From an uncultured Oscillospiraceae bacterium (GTDB lineage Bacteria > Bacillota > Clostridia > Oscillospirales > Acutalibacteraceae), in contig URKX01000060.1 of the NCBI GenBank assembly GCA_900548545.1, positions 1 through 5,901 of the forward strand: DNA of 5,901 nt, given 5' to 3'. The first letter of the stretch is position 1; the number at the start of each line of letters is the position of its first letter. Shown one piece after another: positions 1 to 5,869 of this stretch. Both the position numbers and the translations under genes were made by a program. The notes under the pieces are model-generated. The model made no database searches, had not been told where the DNA came from, and saw only the letters and a program-made list of their open reading frames with translations.

Positions 1-497
<497 letters not shown>

Positions 498-502
498 GAT
501 AC

Positions 503-535
503 AGGGTTATCCCTTGAAAAGAGTTTCGCGCGAAA
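503..535. repeat. Short palindromes in the tpiA-gpmI spacer
   Basis: The spacer holds AGGG-TTAT-CCCT (503-514) and then the perfect 12-base palindrome TTTCGCGCGAAA (524-535). Neither is followed by a T-run, so they are not obvious terminators. They could be small stem-loops affecting mRNA processing between the two genes, or chance. The 12-base palindrome is certain as sequence; any function is a guess. Confidence 0.35.
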
Positions 536-553
536 ATTTCACGGAATTGACAT

Positions 554-560
554 GGAAAGG
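554..560 (+). promoter_or_regulatory. Shine-Dalgarno site that fixes the gpmI start
   Basis: GGAAAGG lies 9 bases before ATG 570. It falls inside the six extra codons that would be added by starting at ATG 552, which itself has no purine-rich site at a suitable distance. This favours 570 as the true start. Confidence 0.7.
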
Positions 561-569
561 AAACTATTC

Positions 570-2081
570 ATGAAAAAACCTCTTGTTTTGATGATCTTGG
601 ACGGCTTCGGCATCGCCCCCACCGAGGGCAACGCCATTGCCGCCGCCAACAAACCCAATCTTGAAAAGATCTTCGCAGAGAACCCCCACACCCAGATCGG
701 CGCTTCCGGCATGGATGTGGGCCTGCCCGACGGCCAGATGGGCAACAGCGAGGTGGGCCACACCAACATCGGCGCTGGCCGAATCGTATACCAGGAGCTG
801 ACCCGCATCACCAAATCCGCCCAGGATGGGGATATGGGCAAAAACGAGGCTCTGCTCAAAGCCATGAACAACGCCAAGGAAAACGGCAAAGCCCTCCACT
901 TGATGGGTCTGCTGTCTGACGGCGGCGTGCACAGCCACAATGCTCACCTGTACGCTCTGCTGGAAATGGCCAAGCGCATGGGCCTGGAGAAAGTGTTCGT
1001 CCATTGCTTTATGGACGGCCGTGACGTGCCTCCCTCCAGCGGCAAGGACTATGTGGCCGAGCTGCTGAAGAAGCTGGAGGAGATCGGCGTGGGCCAAGTG
1101 GCCACTGTCATGGGCCGCTACTACGCCATGGACCGTGACAACCGCTGGGAGCGTGTGGAAAAAGCCTACGCTGCCATGGTGTACGGCGAAGGCGAGCAGG
1201 CGGACTGCCCCCTGTGCGCCATGCAGAATTCCTACGACAAGGAAGTCACTGACGAGTTCGTGATCCCCACCGTCATCAGGGGCGCCGAGCCCATCAGCGA
1301 AGGGGATTCCGTGATCTTCTACAACTTCCGCCCTGACCGTGCCCGTGAGATCACCCGCACCCTGGTGGATCCCGATTTCACCGGCTTTGAGCGGAAGAAG
1401 GGCTTCTTCCCCCTGACCTATGTGTGCATGACCCAGTACGACGCCACCATGCCCAACGTGGATGTGGCCTACAAGCCCGAGTCCCTGACCAACACCTTTG
1501 GCGAGTATATCTCCAACAAGGGCCTCACCCAGCTGCGCATTGCCGAAACCGAGAAGTACGCCCATGTGACCTTCTTCTTCAACGGCGGCGTGGAAAAGCA
1601 GTATCCCGGCGAGGACCGGATCCTGGTCAAGTCCCCCGCTGTGGCCACCTACGACCTGCAGCCCGAGATGAGCGCCTACGAAGTCACCGACAAGATGGTG
1701 GAAGCCGTCAAGTCCGGCAAGTACGACGCCCTGATCCTCAACTACGCCAACTGCGACATGGTGGGCCACACCGGCGTGTTCGAAGCGGCCGTGAAGGCTG
1801 TGGAAGCTGTGGACACCTGCGTTGGCCGGGTTGTGGAAGCTGTGAAGGAAATGGGCGGCTGCGTGCTGCTTACCGCTGACCACGGCAACGCCGACCGGAT
1901 GGTGGACGACGACGGCACCCCCTTCACCGCCCACACCACCAACCCTGTGCCCTTCTGCGTCATCAACCATCCCTGCCAGCTGCGGGAAGGCGGCCGCTTG
2001 GCGGACATCGCCCCCACCATGCTGAAAGTGCTGGGCCTGCCCCAGCCCGACGAGATGACCGGCGAGAGCATCATCCTGTAA
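570..2081 (+). CDS. gpmI: 2,3-bisphosphoglycerate-independent phosphoglycerate mutase
   Basis: Converts 3-phosphoglycerate to 2-phosphoglycerate in glycolysis and gluconeogenesis through a phosphoserine intermediate, using two Mn2+ ions. From ATG 570 the protein is 503 residues, close to the usual 505-515. The ATG at 552 would add six residues (MERKLF) but lacks a ribosome site, and starting at MKKPLVLMILDGFG matches the usual family N-terminus. Alkaline-phosphatase-type metal and catalytic residues are present: Asp11 in LDGFG, nucleophile Ser60 in GNSEVGH, then the substrate-binding insert with FMDGRDVPP and NFRPDRARE, Asp396 and His400 in NCDMVGHTG, Asp437-His438 in TADHGNAD, and His455 in AHTTNPVPF. 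The spacing agrees with the characterised Geobacillus enzyme, offset by seven. It follows tpiA on the same strand and ends in a strong terminator, so it is probably the last gene of a glycolytic operon. Confidence 0.98.
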   Translation: MKKPLVLMILDGFGIAPTEGNAIAAANKPNLEKIFAENPHTQIGASGMDVGLPDGQMGNSEVGHTNIGAGRIVYQELTRITKSAQDGDMGKNEALLKAMNNAKENGKALHLMGLLSDGGVHSHNAHLYALLEMAKRMGLEKVFVHCFMDGRDVPPSSGKDYVAELLKKLEEIGVGQVATVMGRYYAMDRDNRWERVEKAYAAMVYGEGEQADCPLCAMQNSYDKEVTDEFVIPTVIRGAEPISEGDSVIFYNFRPDRAREITRTLVDPDFTGFERKKGFFPLTYVCMTQYDATMPNVDVAYKPESLTNTFGEYISNKGLTQLRIAETEKYAHVTFFFNGGVEKQYPGEDRILVKSPAVATYDLQPEMSAYEVTDKMVEAVKSGKYDALILNYANCDMVGHTGVFEAAVKAVEAVDTCVGRVVEAVKEMGGCVLLTADHGNADRMVDDDGTPFTAHTTNPVPFCVINHPCQLREGGRLADIAPTMLKVLGLPQPDEMTGESIIL

Positions 2082-2096
2082 AGAGCGCCATAAAAG

Positions 2097-2123
2097 AAAG
2101 CCTCCCAATTGGGAGGCTTTTTT
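2097..2123 (+). terminator. Intrinsic terminator after gpmI, usable from both strands
   Basis: A perfect 10-bp stem (2097-2106 with 2111-2120) has an AATT loop and T-richness on its 3' side through 2123. It starts 16 bases after the gpmI stop. On the minus strand the same stem is followed by TTTCTTTT, so it can also end the convergent ORF at 2133-2396. Confidence 0.93.
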
Positions 2124-2132
2124 GCGCCCTTT

Positions 2133-2396
2133 TTACGGGTTGGAGGCAGCAGGCTGGCCGTCTGTCCACAGTTTTCCCAGGATGTCCTTGAGCACTAGGA
2201 AGGCGTCTTGAGGGGAATAACCCTGCTCCCGCTCCAAATCCCTAATTAGGGCCTTTAGAGGCTCTTTATAGCGCTCCACATCCACCTGCTGGGGATCGGA
2301 CAGCAAAACGGGATACATCTCCCCCCACAGTTTTGCCCAGTCGATCTTCTGCTGGGTTTCTTCGCTGGTGTGGCACACAATCCGCTGGATCTCCAA
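2133..2396 (-). CDS. Small hypothetical protein, about 87 aa, TTG start
   Basis: I do not recognise this protein. It is soluble-looking, rich in charged residues and Trp, with no signal peptide or membrane span; the middle (about residues 36-77, VDVERYKEPLKALIRDLERE onward) looks helical. The frame is open back to a stop at 2418-2420. The only upstream start candidate is TTG 2396, preceded by weak purine stretches; GTG at 2378 (codon 7) is an alternative with GGAG 12 bases upstream, so the start is uncertain. The stop faces gpmI and the shared hairpin at 2097-2123 can terminate it. It is divergent from the lipoprotein gene at 2497. An overlapping ORF in another frame starts at ATG 2446 but codes for a Cys/Arg/Ser-rich, less protein-like sequence. 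Confidence 0.6.
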   Translation of the reverse strand: MEIQRIVCHTSEETQQKIDWAKLWGEMYPVLLSDPQQVDVERYKEPLKALIRDLEREQGYSPQDAFLVLKDILGKLWTDGQPAASNP

Positions 2397-2451
2397 ACTT
2401 TTCCCGGCAAGGCCCCTTTATTTCTCACAGAGAACAATAGTGCCATCCTCC

Positions 2452-2478
2452 CTGTGTATACTAAAATTTATCACACAG
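2452..2478 (+). promoter_or_regulatory. Probable promoter and operator-like inverted repeat for the lipoprotein gene
   Basis: TATACT (2457-2462) is a good -10 candidate 34 bases before the start codon, though I see no convincing -35 at 17 bases. The arms CTGTGT (2452-2457) and ACACAG (2473-2478) form an inverted repeat that overlaps the -10 and would cover the transcription start, a typical place for a repressor site. GTATAC is itself palindromic, so minus-strand initiation toward 2396 is also conceivable. The sequence match is seen; the regulatory role is inferred. Confidence 0.45.
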
Positions 2479-2496
2479 AAAACGAGGGAATGAGGT

Positions 2497-4074
2497 ATGG
2501 GAAAACGGATTGTGGGACTGCTGCTCTGCCTGGTGCTGTGCTGTCTATGCACAGGCTGCGGCGGATTTAAAAAAGACGGGAGCTTTGTCTACCTGCTCCC
2601 TCAAAACGTGACCACCTTAGACCCCCAAACCGCCACAGGCAACGGGGAAGAAATCGTGTTGGGCGCCCTGTTTGAAGGGCTGTGCCGCATTGATGAAAAC
2701 GGCGACGTGGTGGCTGGCGTGGCCCGGAAATGGGAATCGGACAAGAACTCCACCGAGTTCACCTTCCACCTGCGCCCCGCCGCCAAGTGGAGCGATGGCA
2801 CCCCTCTCACTGCCCAGGATTTCGTCTTTGGCATCGCCCGGGCATTGACCTCCTCCAACGGCACCCTGCCGGAAGAACTGTTGGTCATCCAAGGCGCCAA
2901 AGAGTTCGCTTCCGGGGAAGGGGATGTTTCCAACTTGGGAGTGGTGGCAGAAGACGACCACACCTTGGTGATCCGCTTGGCAAAAAGCAACCCCGACTTC
3001 CCTTCCCTCACCGCCAGCATTCATTATATGCCCTGCAACCAGGCCTATTTTGAAGCCTGCCAGGGCCACTATGGACTCTCCTCTCAATATCTGCTCACTA
3101 ACGGCCCCTTTGCCCTTTCCAGCATTTACGCCTGGCAAACGGACAGCGGGGAACGCTCCATCACCGTGGTGCGCTCTGAAACCTACAAAGGCAGCCAAGA
3201 GGTGCTGCCGGCCAGCGTCTCCTTCCTCATCGACTACGATGCCTCTTACGACAGCGACCCTGTGGGCACCTTGGTTTCCGGAGAAGTGGATATCCTAAAC
3301 TTGCCTGCCAGTCAGACCGACAAAGCTAAAGAGCAAGGGTGCACTATCCTTTCCTTGGACGACGCTGTTACAGGGCTGTTGCTGAACCCCCAATCGGAAA
3401 AATTGGAAAACGCCCAGCTGCGCTCCTTGTTTTTCGAAACCTTGAATCGCCAGGACCTGCTGGCCCAGCGCCCCAATGCCGTGGAGGCCCCGGGCATCCT
3501 GCCCGCTTGTGTCCTCTGGGACGGAGAACCCTATTACCAGGAAGGCGCCGGGGCCTACACCCCCTATAACAGCGAAGCAACCCAAGGGCTATCCTCCCTG
3601 CTGCGGCAGCTGGATCTGGAAGAGGTGCCCAGTATCACCGTGTTGTGTTTGGACGATCCAGAATCTGTGGCCGTAACCAACTGTTTCCTGTCAGCTTGGA
3701 ACCGTGTGCTAAACAACGCCTTCAACCTGGAGCGCGTTTCCGCCAGCGAGCTGGAAAGCCGCATCGCCTCTGGAAATTATGAAGCTGCCCTGTACACCCT
3801 CCGTGCTGGGGGTGCCACCCCTTACGACGTGTTCCGGGCCTTTGAAAGCACTGCCTCCCCTGTCCTGCTGGAGAGCCAAGCCTATGACGAAGCCTTGGCT
3901 TCTCTCAACTTTGACCTGGCCTCTTACCAACAGATGGAACAGCTTTTGCAGGAGCAGGCCGTATTTTATCCCATCTTCCAAGACAAGACCTATTATGCCG
4001 CTAACCCTGCCACCCGAGGTATCACTGTAACCCCAGACCAGCGGGTGGATTTCACAAACGCAAGAAAAAAGTAA
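2497..4074 (+). CDS. Lipoprotein, oligopeptide-type ABC transporter substrate-binding protein (SBP family 5)
   Basis: A 525-residue exported solute-binding protein, expected to be lipid-anchored outside the membrane and to capture peptides or similar ligands. The start is supported by GAGGG at 2484-2488, 8 bases upstream. Residues 1-20 are a lipoprotein signal (Lys3-Arg4, then a Leu/Cys-rich core) and Cys21 in LCTGCGG is the likely lipidated residue; the -3 position is Cys rather than the usual Leu. The OppA/DppA-like N-terminal lobe is clear: VTTLDPQ (38-44), LFEGL (58-62), then FHLRPAAKWSDGTPLTAQDF (90-109), the most diagnostic stretch of the family. The size matches the family (about 500-550). 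No permease or ATPase gene is adjacent, so it is an orphan that must work with a transporter coded elsewhere, or as a receptor. It has its own promoter region and terminator. The exact ligand cannot be told. Confidence 0.92.
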   Translation: MGKRIVGLLLCLVLCCLCTGCGGFKKDGSFVYLLPQNVTTLDPQTATGNGEEIVLGALFEGLCRIDENGDVVAGVARKWESDKNSTEFTFHLRPAAKWSDGTPLTAQDFVFGIARALTSSNGTLPEELLVIQGAKEFASGEGDVSNLGVVAEDDHTLVIRLAKSNPDFPSLTASIHYMPCNQAYFEACQGHYGLSSQYLLTNGPFALSSIYAWQTDSGERSITVVRSETYKGSQEVLPASVSFLIDYDASYDSDPVGTLVSGEVDILNLPASQTDKAKEQGCTILSLDDAVTGLLLNPQSEKLENAQLRSLFFETLNRQDLLAQRPNAVEAPGILPACVLWDGEPYYQEGAGAYTPYNSEATQGLSSLLRQLDLEEVPSITVLCLDDPESVAVTNCFLSAWNRVLNNAFNLERVSASELESRIASGNYEAALYTLRAGGATPYDVFRAFESTASPVLLESQAYDEALASLNFDLASYQQMEQLLQEQAVFYPIFQDKTYYAANPATRGITVTPDQRVDFTNARKK

Positions 4075-4077
4075 AAC

Positions 4078-4110
4078 AAGCCGGCCTAGGCAATTGCCAA
4101 AGCCGGTTTT
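4078..4110 (+). terminator. Intrinsic terminator after the lipoprotein gene
   Basis: Starting 4 bases after the stop codon, AAGCCGGC (4078-4085) pairs with GCCGGTTT (4102-4109, one G-U), enclosing a smaller GGC-AATT-GCC hairpin, and runs into TTTT. The T-run is short but position and stem strength fit a terminator. Confidence 0.75.
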
Positions 4111-4115
4111 GCTGC

Positions 4116-4147
4116 AAAAAGGGGCTGTTGCCAGCCGCAACAGCCCC
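4116..4147 (-). terminator. Intrinsic terminator for the 49-aa ORF on the minus strand
   Basis: A perfect 11-bp GC-rich stem (4121-4131 with 4137-4147, 5-base loop) is followed on the minus strand by five T residues (AAAAA at 4116-4120 on the plus strand). On the plus strand it has only TT after it, so it works mainly leftward. It lies 21 bases past the stop of the minus-strand ORF at 4169-4318. Confidence 0.9.
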
Positions 4148-4168
4148 TTCGGATTCTCCTTGGTCATT

Positions 4169-4318
4169 TTACTGAATGGAGCAGTCCAGATAGTGCTCCA
4201 GTTCCTCGTCGTCCCGTTTTTTGTCTAAATACAACAACAGGGCGGAAAGAGCAGCCACCAAAGCAGCTGCAGCGGCCATCAGGCCAATAAACATTGCCAG
4301 CTTGCTACCTTTTTTCAT
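4169..4318 (-). CDS. Small single-span membrane protein, 49 aa, unknown function
   Basis: I do not recognise a named family. ATG at 4318 opens a 49-codon frame ending in TAA at 4169-4171. It starts MKKGSKLAMF, then has an Ala/Leu-rich hydrophobic stretch over about residues 8-30 (IGLMAAAAALVAALSALLLY), then the charged tail LDKKRDDEELEHYLDCSIQ. The basic N-terminus and charged C-terminus suggest one transmembrane helix; no lipobox or obvious cleavage site is present, and the single Cys46 is in the tail. The gene signals are unusually complete: GGAGGTG (4326-4332) sits 7 bases upstream, a near-consensus promoter at 4363-4391 gives a leader of about 38 nt, and a strong terminator follows. It is a monocistronic unit between the lipoprotein and rpsT, so context says little about its role. 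That it is a real gene is likely; its function is unknown. Confidence 0.87.
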   Translation of the reverse strand: MKKGSKLAMFIGLMAAAAALVAALSALLLYLDKKRDDEELEHYLDCSIQ

Positions 4319-4362
4319 ATACGAGCACCTCCAGGCATTTAGTATTCCAATCCTTATAGTTT

Positions 4363-4391
4363 ATGATACCCAATCCAAGGAAAAAAGTCAA
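4363..4391 (-). promoter_or_regulatory. Sigma-A-type promoter for the 49-aa ORF
   Basis: On the minus strand TTGACT (4386-4391) and TATCAT (4363-4368) are separated by exactly 17 bases; each matches the consensus at five of six positions. The expected transcription start is near 4356. Confidence 0.85.
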
Positions 4392-4404
4392 CTGAAAAAA
4401 AGGC

Positions 4405-4487
4405 AAAAAACAGCGCAGAGGCAATTTTTTCAAAGGCGTGGGAACCCTGTCCCCACAGGCCCTTTCATGCCCTGCGCACTGTTTTTT
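4405..4487 (-). terminator. Large 83-bp imperfect hairpin downstream of rpsT, likely its terminator
   Basis: AAAAAACAG (4405-4413) pairs with CTGTTTTTT (4479-4487); CGCAG (4414-4418) with CTGCG (4472-4476) after a 2-base bulge; GGC (4420-4422) with GCC (4469-4471). After an asymmetric internal loop, AAAGG (4432-4436) pairs with CCTTT (4461-4465) and GTGGG (4438-4442) with CCCAC (4452-4456). On the minus strand it ends in TTTTTT and, 3 bases on, another seven Ts, so it can terminate rpsT. It is far longer than a usual terminator, and on the plus strand it also ends in a T-run. It could be a dispersed palindromic repeat that acts as a terminator. Confidence 0.65.
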
Positions 4488-4525
4488 ATCACGCTGTTTC
4501 TTGCAAATATCCGCAAACGCCGCGA

Positions 4526-4786
4526 TTAAGCACCCGCGTTGAGCTTCTTGGCAAGGGCGGACTTTCTTCTAGCAGCGGTGTTCTTGTGAAGGATCCCCTT
4601 GGCAGCAGCCTGGTCGATCTTCTTGATAGCCACACGAACAGCGGTATCCTTGTCCTCCGCGCCGGAAGCGATAGCGGCATTGGCCTTCTTGATCTCAGTT
4701 TTCAGCTGGGAATTGATGGCCTTGTTCTGCATCGTTTTGGTGGCAATCACCTTCACACGCTTTTTGGCCGATTTGATGTTTGGCAT
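4526..4786 (-). CDS. rpsT: 30S ribosomal protein S20
   Basis: A primary-binding protein of the small ribosomal subunit that contacts the 5' domain and helix 44 of 16S rRNA and aids early 30S assembly. The 86 residues match the usual 85-90. It begins MPNIKSAKKRVK, the family signature, is Lys/Ala-rich and all-helical in character, and carries the conserved C-terminal KGILHKNTAARRKSALAKKL segment. The start ATG at 4786 has an excellent AAGGAGGTG (4793-4801) 6 bases upstream. It is monocistronic here: its own promoter lies at 4824-4852 and the large hairpin at 4405-4487 follows. The promoter is back to back with the tRNA-Arg promoter, so two translation-related units diverge from one short region. 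Confidence 0.98.
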   Translation of the reverse strand: MPNIKSAKKRVKVIATKTMQNKAINSQLKTEIKKANAAIASGAEDKDTAVRVAIKKIDQAAAKGILHKNTAARRKSALAKKLNAGA

Positions 4787-4823
4787 AAGTCACACCTCCT
4801 TCATATCCAATAACGCAGAGATT

Positions 4824-4852
4824 ATGATACCACGGGAACGGAAAAAAAGCAA
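4824..4852 (-). promoter_or_regulatory. rpsT promoter with extended -10
   Basis: On the minus strand, TATCAT (4824-4829) is preceded by TGG (an extended -10). A weak -35, TTGCTT (4847-4852), lies 17 bases away. The transcription start is expected near 4817, about 30 nt before the start codon. The string GGTATCATAA is shared exactly with the promoter at 4363-4391. Confidence 0.72.
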
Positions 4853-4871
4853 GTCTTTTTTCAAATTCAAA

Positions 4872-4901
4872 TTGACAACCTCCCCACTTTTGTTGTACAA
4901 T
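4872..4901 (+). promoter_or_regulatory. Strong promoter facing the tRNA-Arg gene
   Basis: A perfect -35 TTGACA (4872-4877) is followed after 18 bases by TACAAT (4896-4901, five of six matches). The start would be near 4908, giving a leader of about 124 nt before the mature tRNA. It is divergent from the rpsT promoter. TATAAA at 4994-4999 is a possible nearer -10 but lacks a well-spaced -35. Confidence 0.82.
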
Positions 4902-4907
4902 AGCAAG

Positions 4908-5031
4908 GCAATAGCAGTGGCTTTTCTCCTGTTCCCTCTGCTCAGCCAGATAAAGCGCTTACGTTTCCAATAGTTGCGCTCTACCGGCTGCCTTATAAAA
5001 AGCAACTGTCCCATTTTTAAATGGAATTGAT
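4908..5031 (+). other. Foldable leader between promoter and tRNA-Arg
   Basis: This stretch has no plausible ORF. CAGCC (4943-4947) pairs with GGCTG (4986-4990) and AGCGC (4954-4958) with GCGCT (4976-4980), making an interrupted stem around a 17-base loop. Alternatively AGTTGC (4972-4977) can pair with GCAACT (5002-5007), which competes with the first stem. A short CCATTT/AAATGG stem lies at 5011-5024 just before the tRNA. It is either a processed tRNA leader or a small RNA; the sequence alone does not decide. Confidence 0.4.
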
Positions 5032-5108
5032 GTCTCTGTAGCTCAGCTGGATAGAGCGTTCGCCTCCTAAGCGAAAGGCCGTGGGTTCGAATCCCGCCAG
5101 GGACGCCA
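5032..5108 (+). tRNA. tRNA-Arg, anticodon CCT, CCA encoded
   Basis: Reads AGG codons as arginine. The cloverleaf is complete: acceptor GTCTCTG pairs with CAGGGAC (one G-U), D-arm GCTC/GAGC, anticodon stem TTCGC/GCGAA around loop CTCCTAA with anticodon CCT at 5066-5068, variable loop, and T-arm GTGGG-TTCGAAT-CCCGC. Discriminator G5105 is followed by genome-encoded CCA (5106-5108). A strong promoter lies upstream at 4872-4901 and a terminator starts 2 bases after the CCA. No duplicated copy of the tRNA 3' end is visible elsewhere in the window, so there is no sign of use as an integration site here. Confidence 0.98.
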
Positions 5109-5109
5109 C

Positions 5110-5153
5110 ACCTGCGGTGAGCAAGTCGCACACCGCAGGTTTCTTTTTATTTT
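5110..5153 (+). terminator. Intrinsic terminator after tRNA-Arg
   Basis: A perfect 10-bp stem, ACCTGCGGTG (5110-5119) with CACCGCAGGT (5131-5140), has an 11-base loop and is followed by TTCTTTTTATTTT. It begins 2 bases after the tRNA CCA. Confidence 0.94.
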
Positions 5154-5164
5154 GAAGTTTCGTG

Positions 5165-5250
5165 CCCGCGTTTCCAGCGGGTATCTCTTTTGTAGCGTAA
5201 ACCCAGCAGCCACGCCGAAACCCTTGAAAAAAGGTTTCGGCGTGGCTGCT
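5165..5250. repeat. Two further hairpins, including an 18-bp perfect stem
   Basis: The first is CCCGC/GCGGG (5165-5169 with 5177-5181, 7-base loop). The second is much stronger: 5205-5222 pairs without mismatch with 5233-5250 around a 10-base loop, followed on the plus strand by a short TTTT. No gene ends just before it on the plus strand, and on the minus strand it has no T-run, so a plain terminator role is unconvincing. It may be a backup terminator for the tRNA unit or a dispersed palindromic repeat. Confidence 0.7.
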
Positions 5251-5427
5251 TTTACCATTGTTTTTTCGAGGTTCTTTTTCTACTGCATACGATTAGTAAA
5301 AACAGTAAAAAAGCGTTCGCTAAACGGGGCAAAAATCTCTGCTCATTGATGCGGGCAGACGGCAAATCTCACCGTATCGCTGGAATAATCCAAATTCAAA
5401 CGATTTATCCGTATCCCCGTGAGAATT
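5251..5427. other. Intergenic stretch with no recognisable feature
   Basis: Together with the hairpins just before it, this makes a gap of about 320 bases from the tRNA to the GH3 remnant. It is visibly more A/T-rich than the flanking genes. I see no start codon with a ribosome site, no RNA gene, and no terminator for the minus-strand GH3 remnant; the absence of the latter fits a decayed gene. Confidence 0.5.
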
Positions 5428-5850
5428 TTATCTAAGGAACCGGCCCAAGCGCTCCACCATGGACAGCAAATGCCCCACAGCGGCTTCCATTTCCTCCCGG
5501 GTAACCCTGCCCTCTTCCAATCCCTTCAAGATCTGGGCGATGACTGGCGGACCGCCGGGCATAACCACATCGTTGCCGGCGGCCACGGCGTCTGCGCCGT
5601 CTACCACGATGTCCATGTCGCCCCAGTCGGTGACCACAGCCCCATCAAAGCCCCATTCCTCCCGGAGGATGTGGGTGCACAAGTCTTTGCTGCCCCCGGC
5701 AAAGGTGCCGTTGATCTTGTTAAAGGAGGTCATCACGCAGTGGAGCCCTGCCTCCACCGCCATCTGGAAGGGCTTTAAGTACAACTCCCGCAACGCCCTC
5801 TCCGTGACCAGAGAGTCTACGGCATCAAAGGCAGGCAGCCCATTATCCTG
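5428..5850 (-). pseudogene. Glycoside hydrolase family 3 (beta-glucosidase-like), 5'-truncated remnant
   Basis: The frame codes for the last part of a GH3 catalytic barrel: VTERALRELYLKPFQMAVEAG, then TSFNKINGT, LREEWGFDGAVVTDWGDMD, DVVMPGG and a C-terminal helix ending VERLGRFLR. The Asp of TDW (codon 5626-5628) is the family's catalytic nucleophile and is intact. The first roughly 200 residues of the barrel, with the upstream substrate-binding Lys-His motif, are missing: going upstream, GH3 similarity fades near base 5820 and an in-frame TAG occurs at 5851-5853, with no GH3-like sequence in the other two frames to the window edge. A TTG at 5793 could start a 121-aa peptide but its purine-rich site is only 3 bases away. 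The protein end soon after the barrel would suit the domain-swapped GH3 enzymes of Clostridia, where the barrel comes last. Most likely a broken gene; an assembly join is an alternative. Confidence 0.75.
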
Positions 5851-5857
5851 CTATAAT
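5849..5857 (+). promoter_or_regulatory. Extended -10 element pointing out of the window
   Basis: TGCTATAAT is a perfect extended -10 on the plus strand, exactly at the point where the GH3 frame is broken. No -35 match is seen at the proper distance, which extended -10 promoters can do without. Any transcript would run off the right edge. Confidence 0.4.
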
Positions 5858-5869
5858 ATCGACAGTGGG

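Noticed and set aside
564..2108. 514-codon minus-strand ORF opposite gpmI, rich in His, Gly and Val
   Set aside because: It is the mirror of the strongly codon-biased gpmI gene; it has no ribosome site, and gpmI carries all catalytic motifs.
2601..3198. Long minus-strand and alternative-frame ORFs within the lipoprotein gene
   Set aside because: Shadows of a GC-rich coding region; they have low-complexity or Arg/Pro-rich composition and lack start signals.
4221..4529. 102-codon plus-strand ORF
   Set aside because: It covers the antisense of the 49-aa gene and the large hairpin; composition is Lys/Gln-rich without a ribosome site.
4941..4990. tRNA D-arm-like sequences on both strands (CAGCCAGATAAAGCGC on plus, CAGCCGGTAGAGCGC on minus)
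   Set aside because: No acceptor, anticodon or T-arm can be completed on either strand, so it is better explained as an imperfect hairpin in the leader.
4790..5258. Minus-strand ORFs with GGIRTHGLSLRRRTLYPAELQ-like and RDSNPRPFA-like sequences
   Set aside because: These are the classic false proteins read from the antisense strand of a tRNA gene; they map over tRNA-Arg and its terminator.
5152..5349. 65-codon plus-strand ORF and matching minus-strand peptide over the 18-bp stem
   Set aside because: The apparent shared peptide on both strands comes from the palindrome; no start signals are present.
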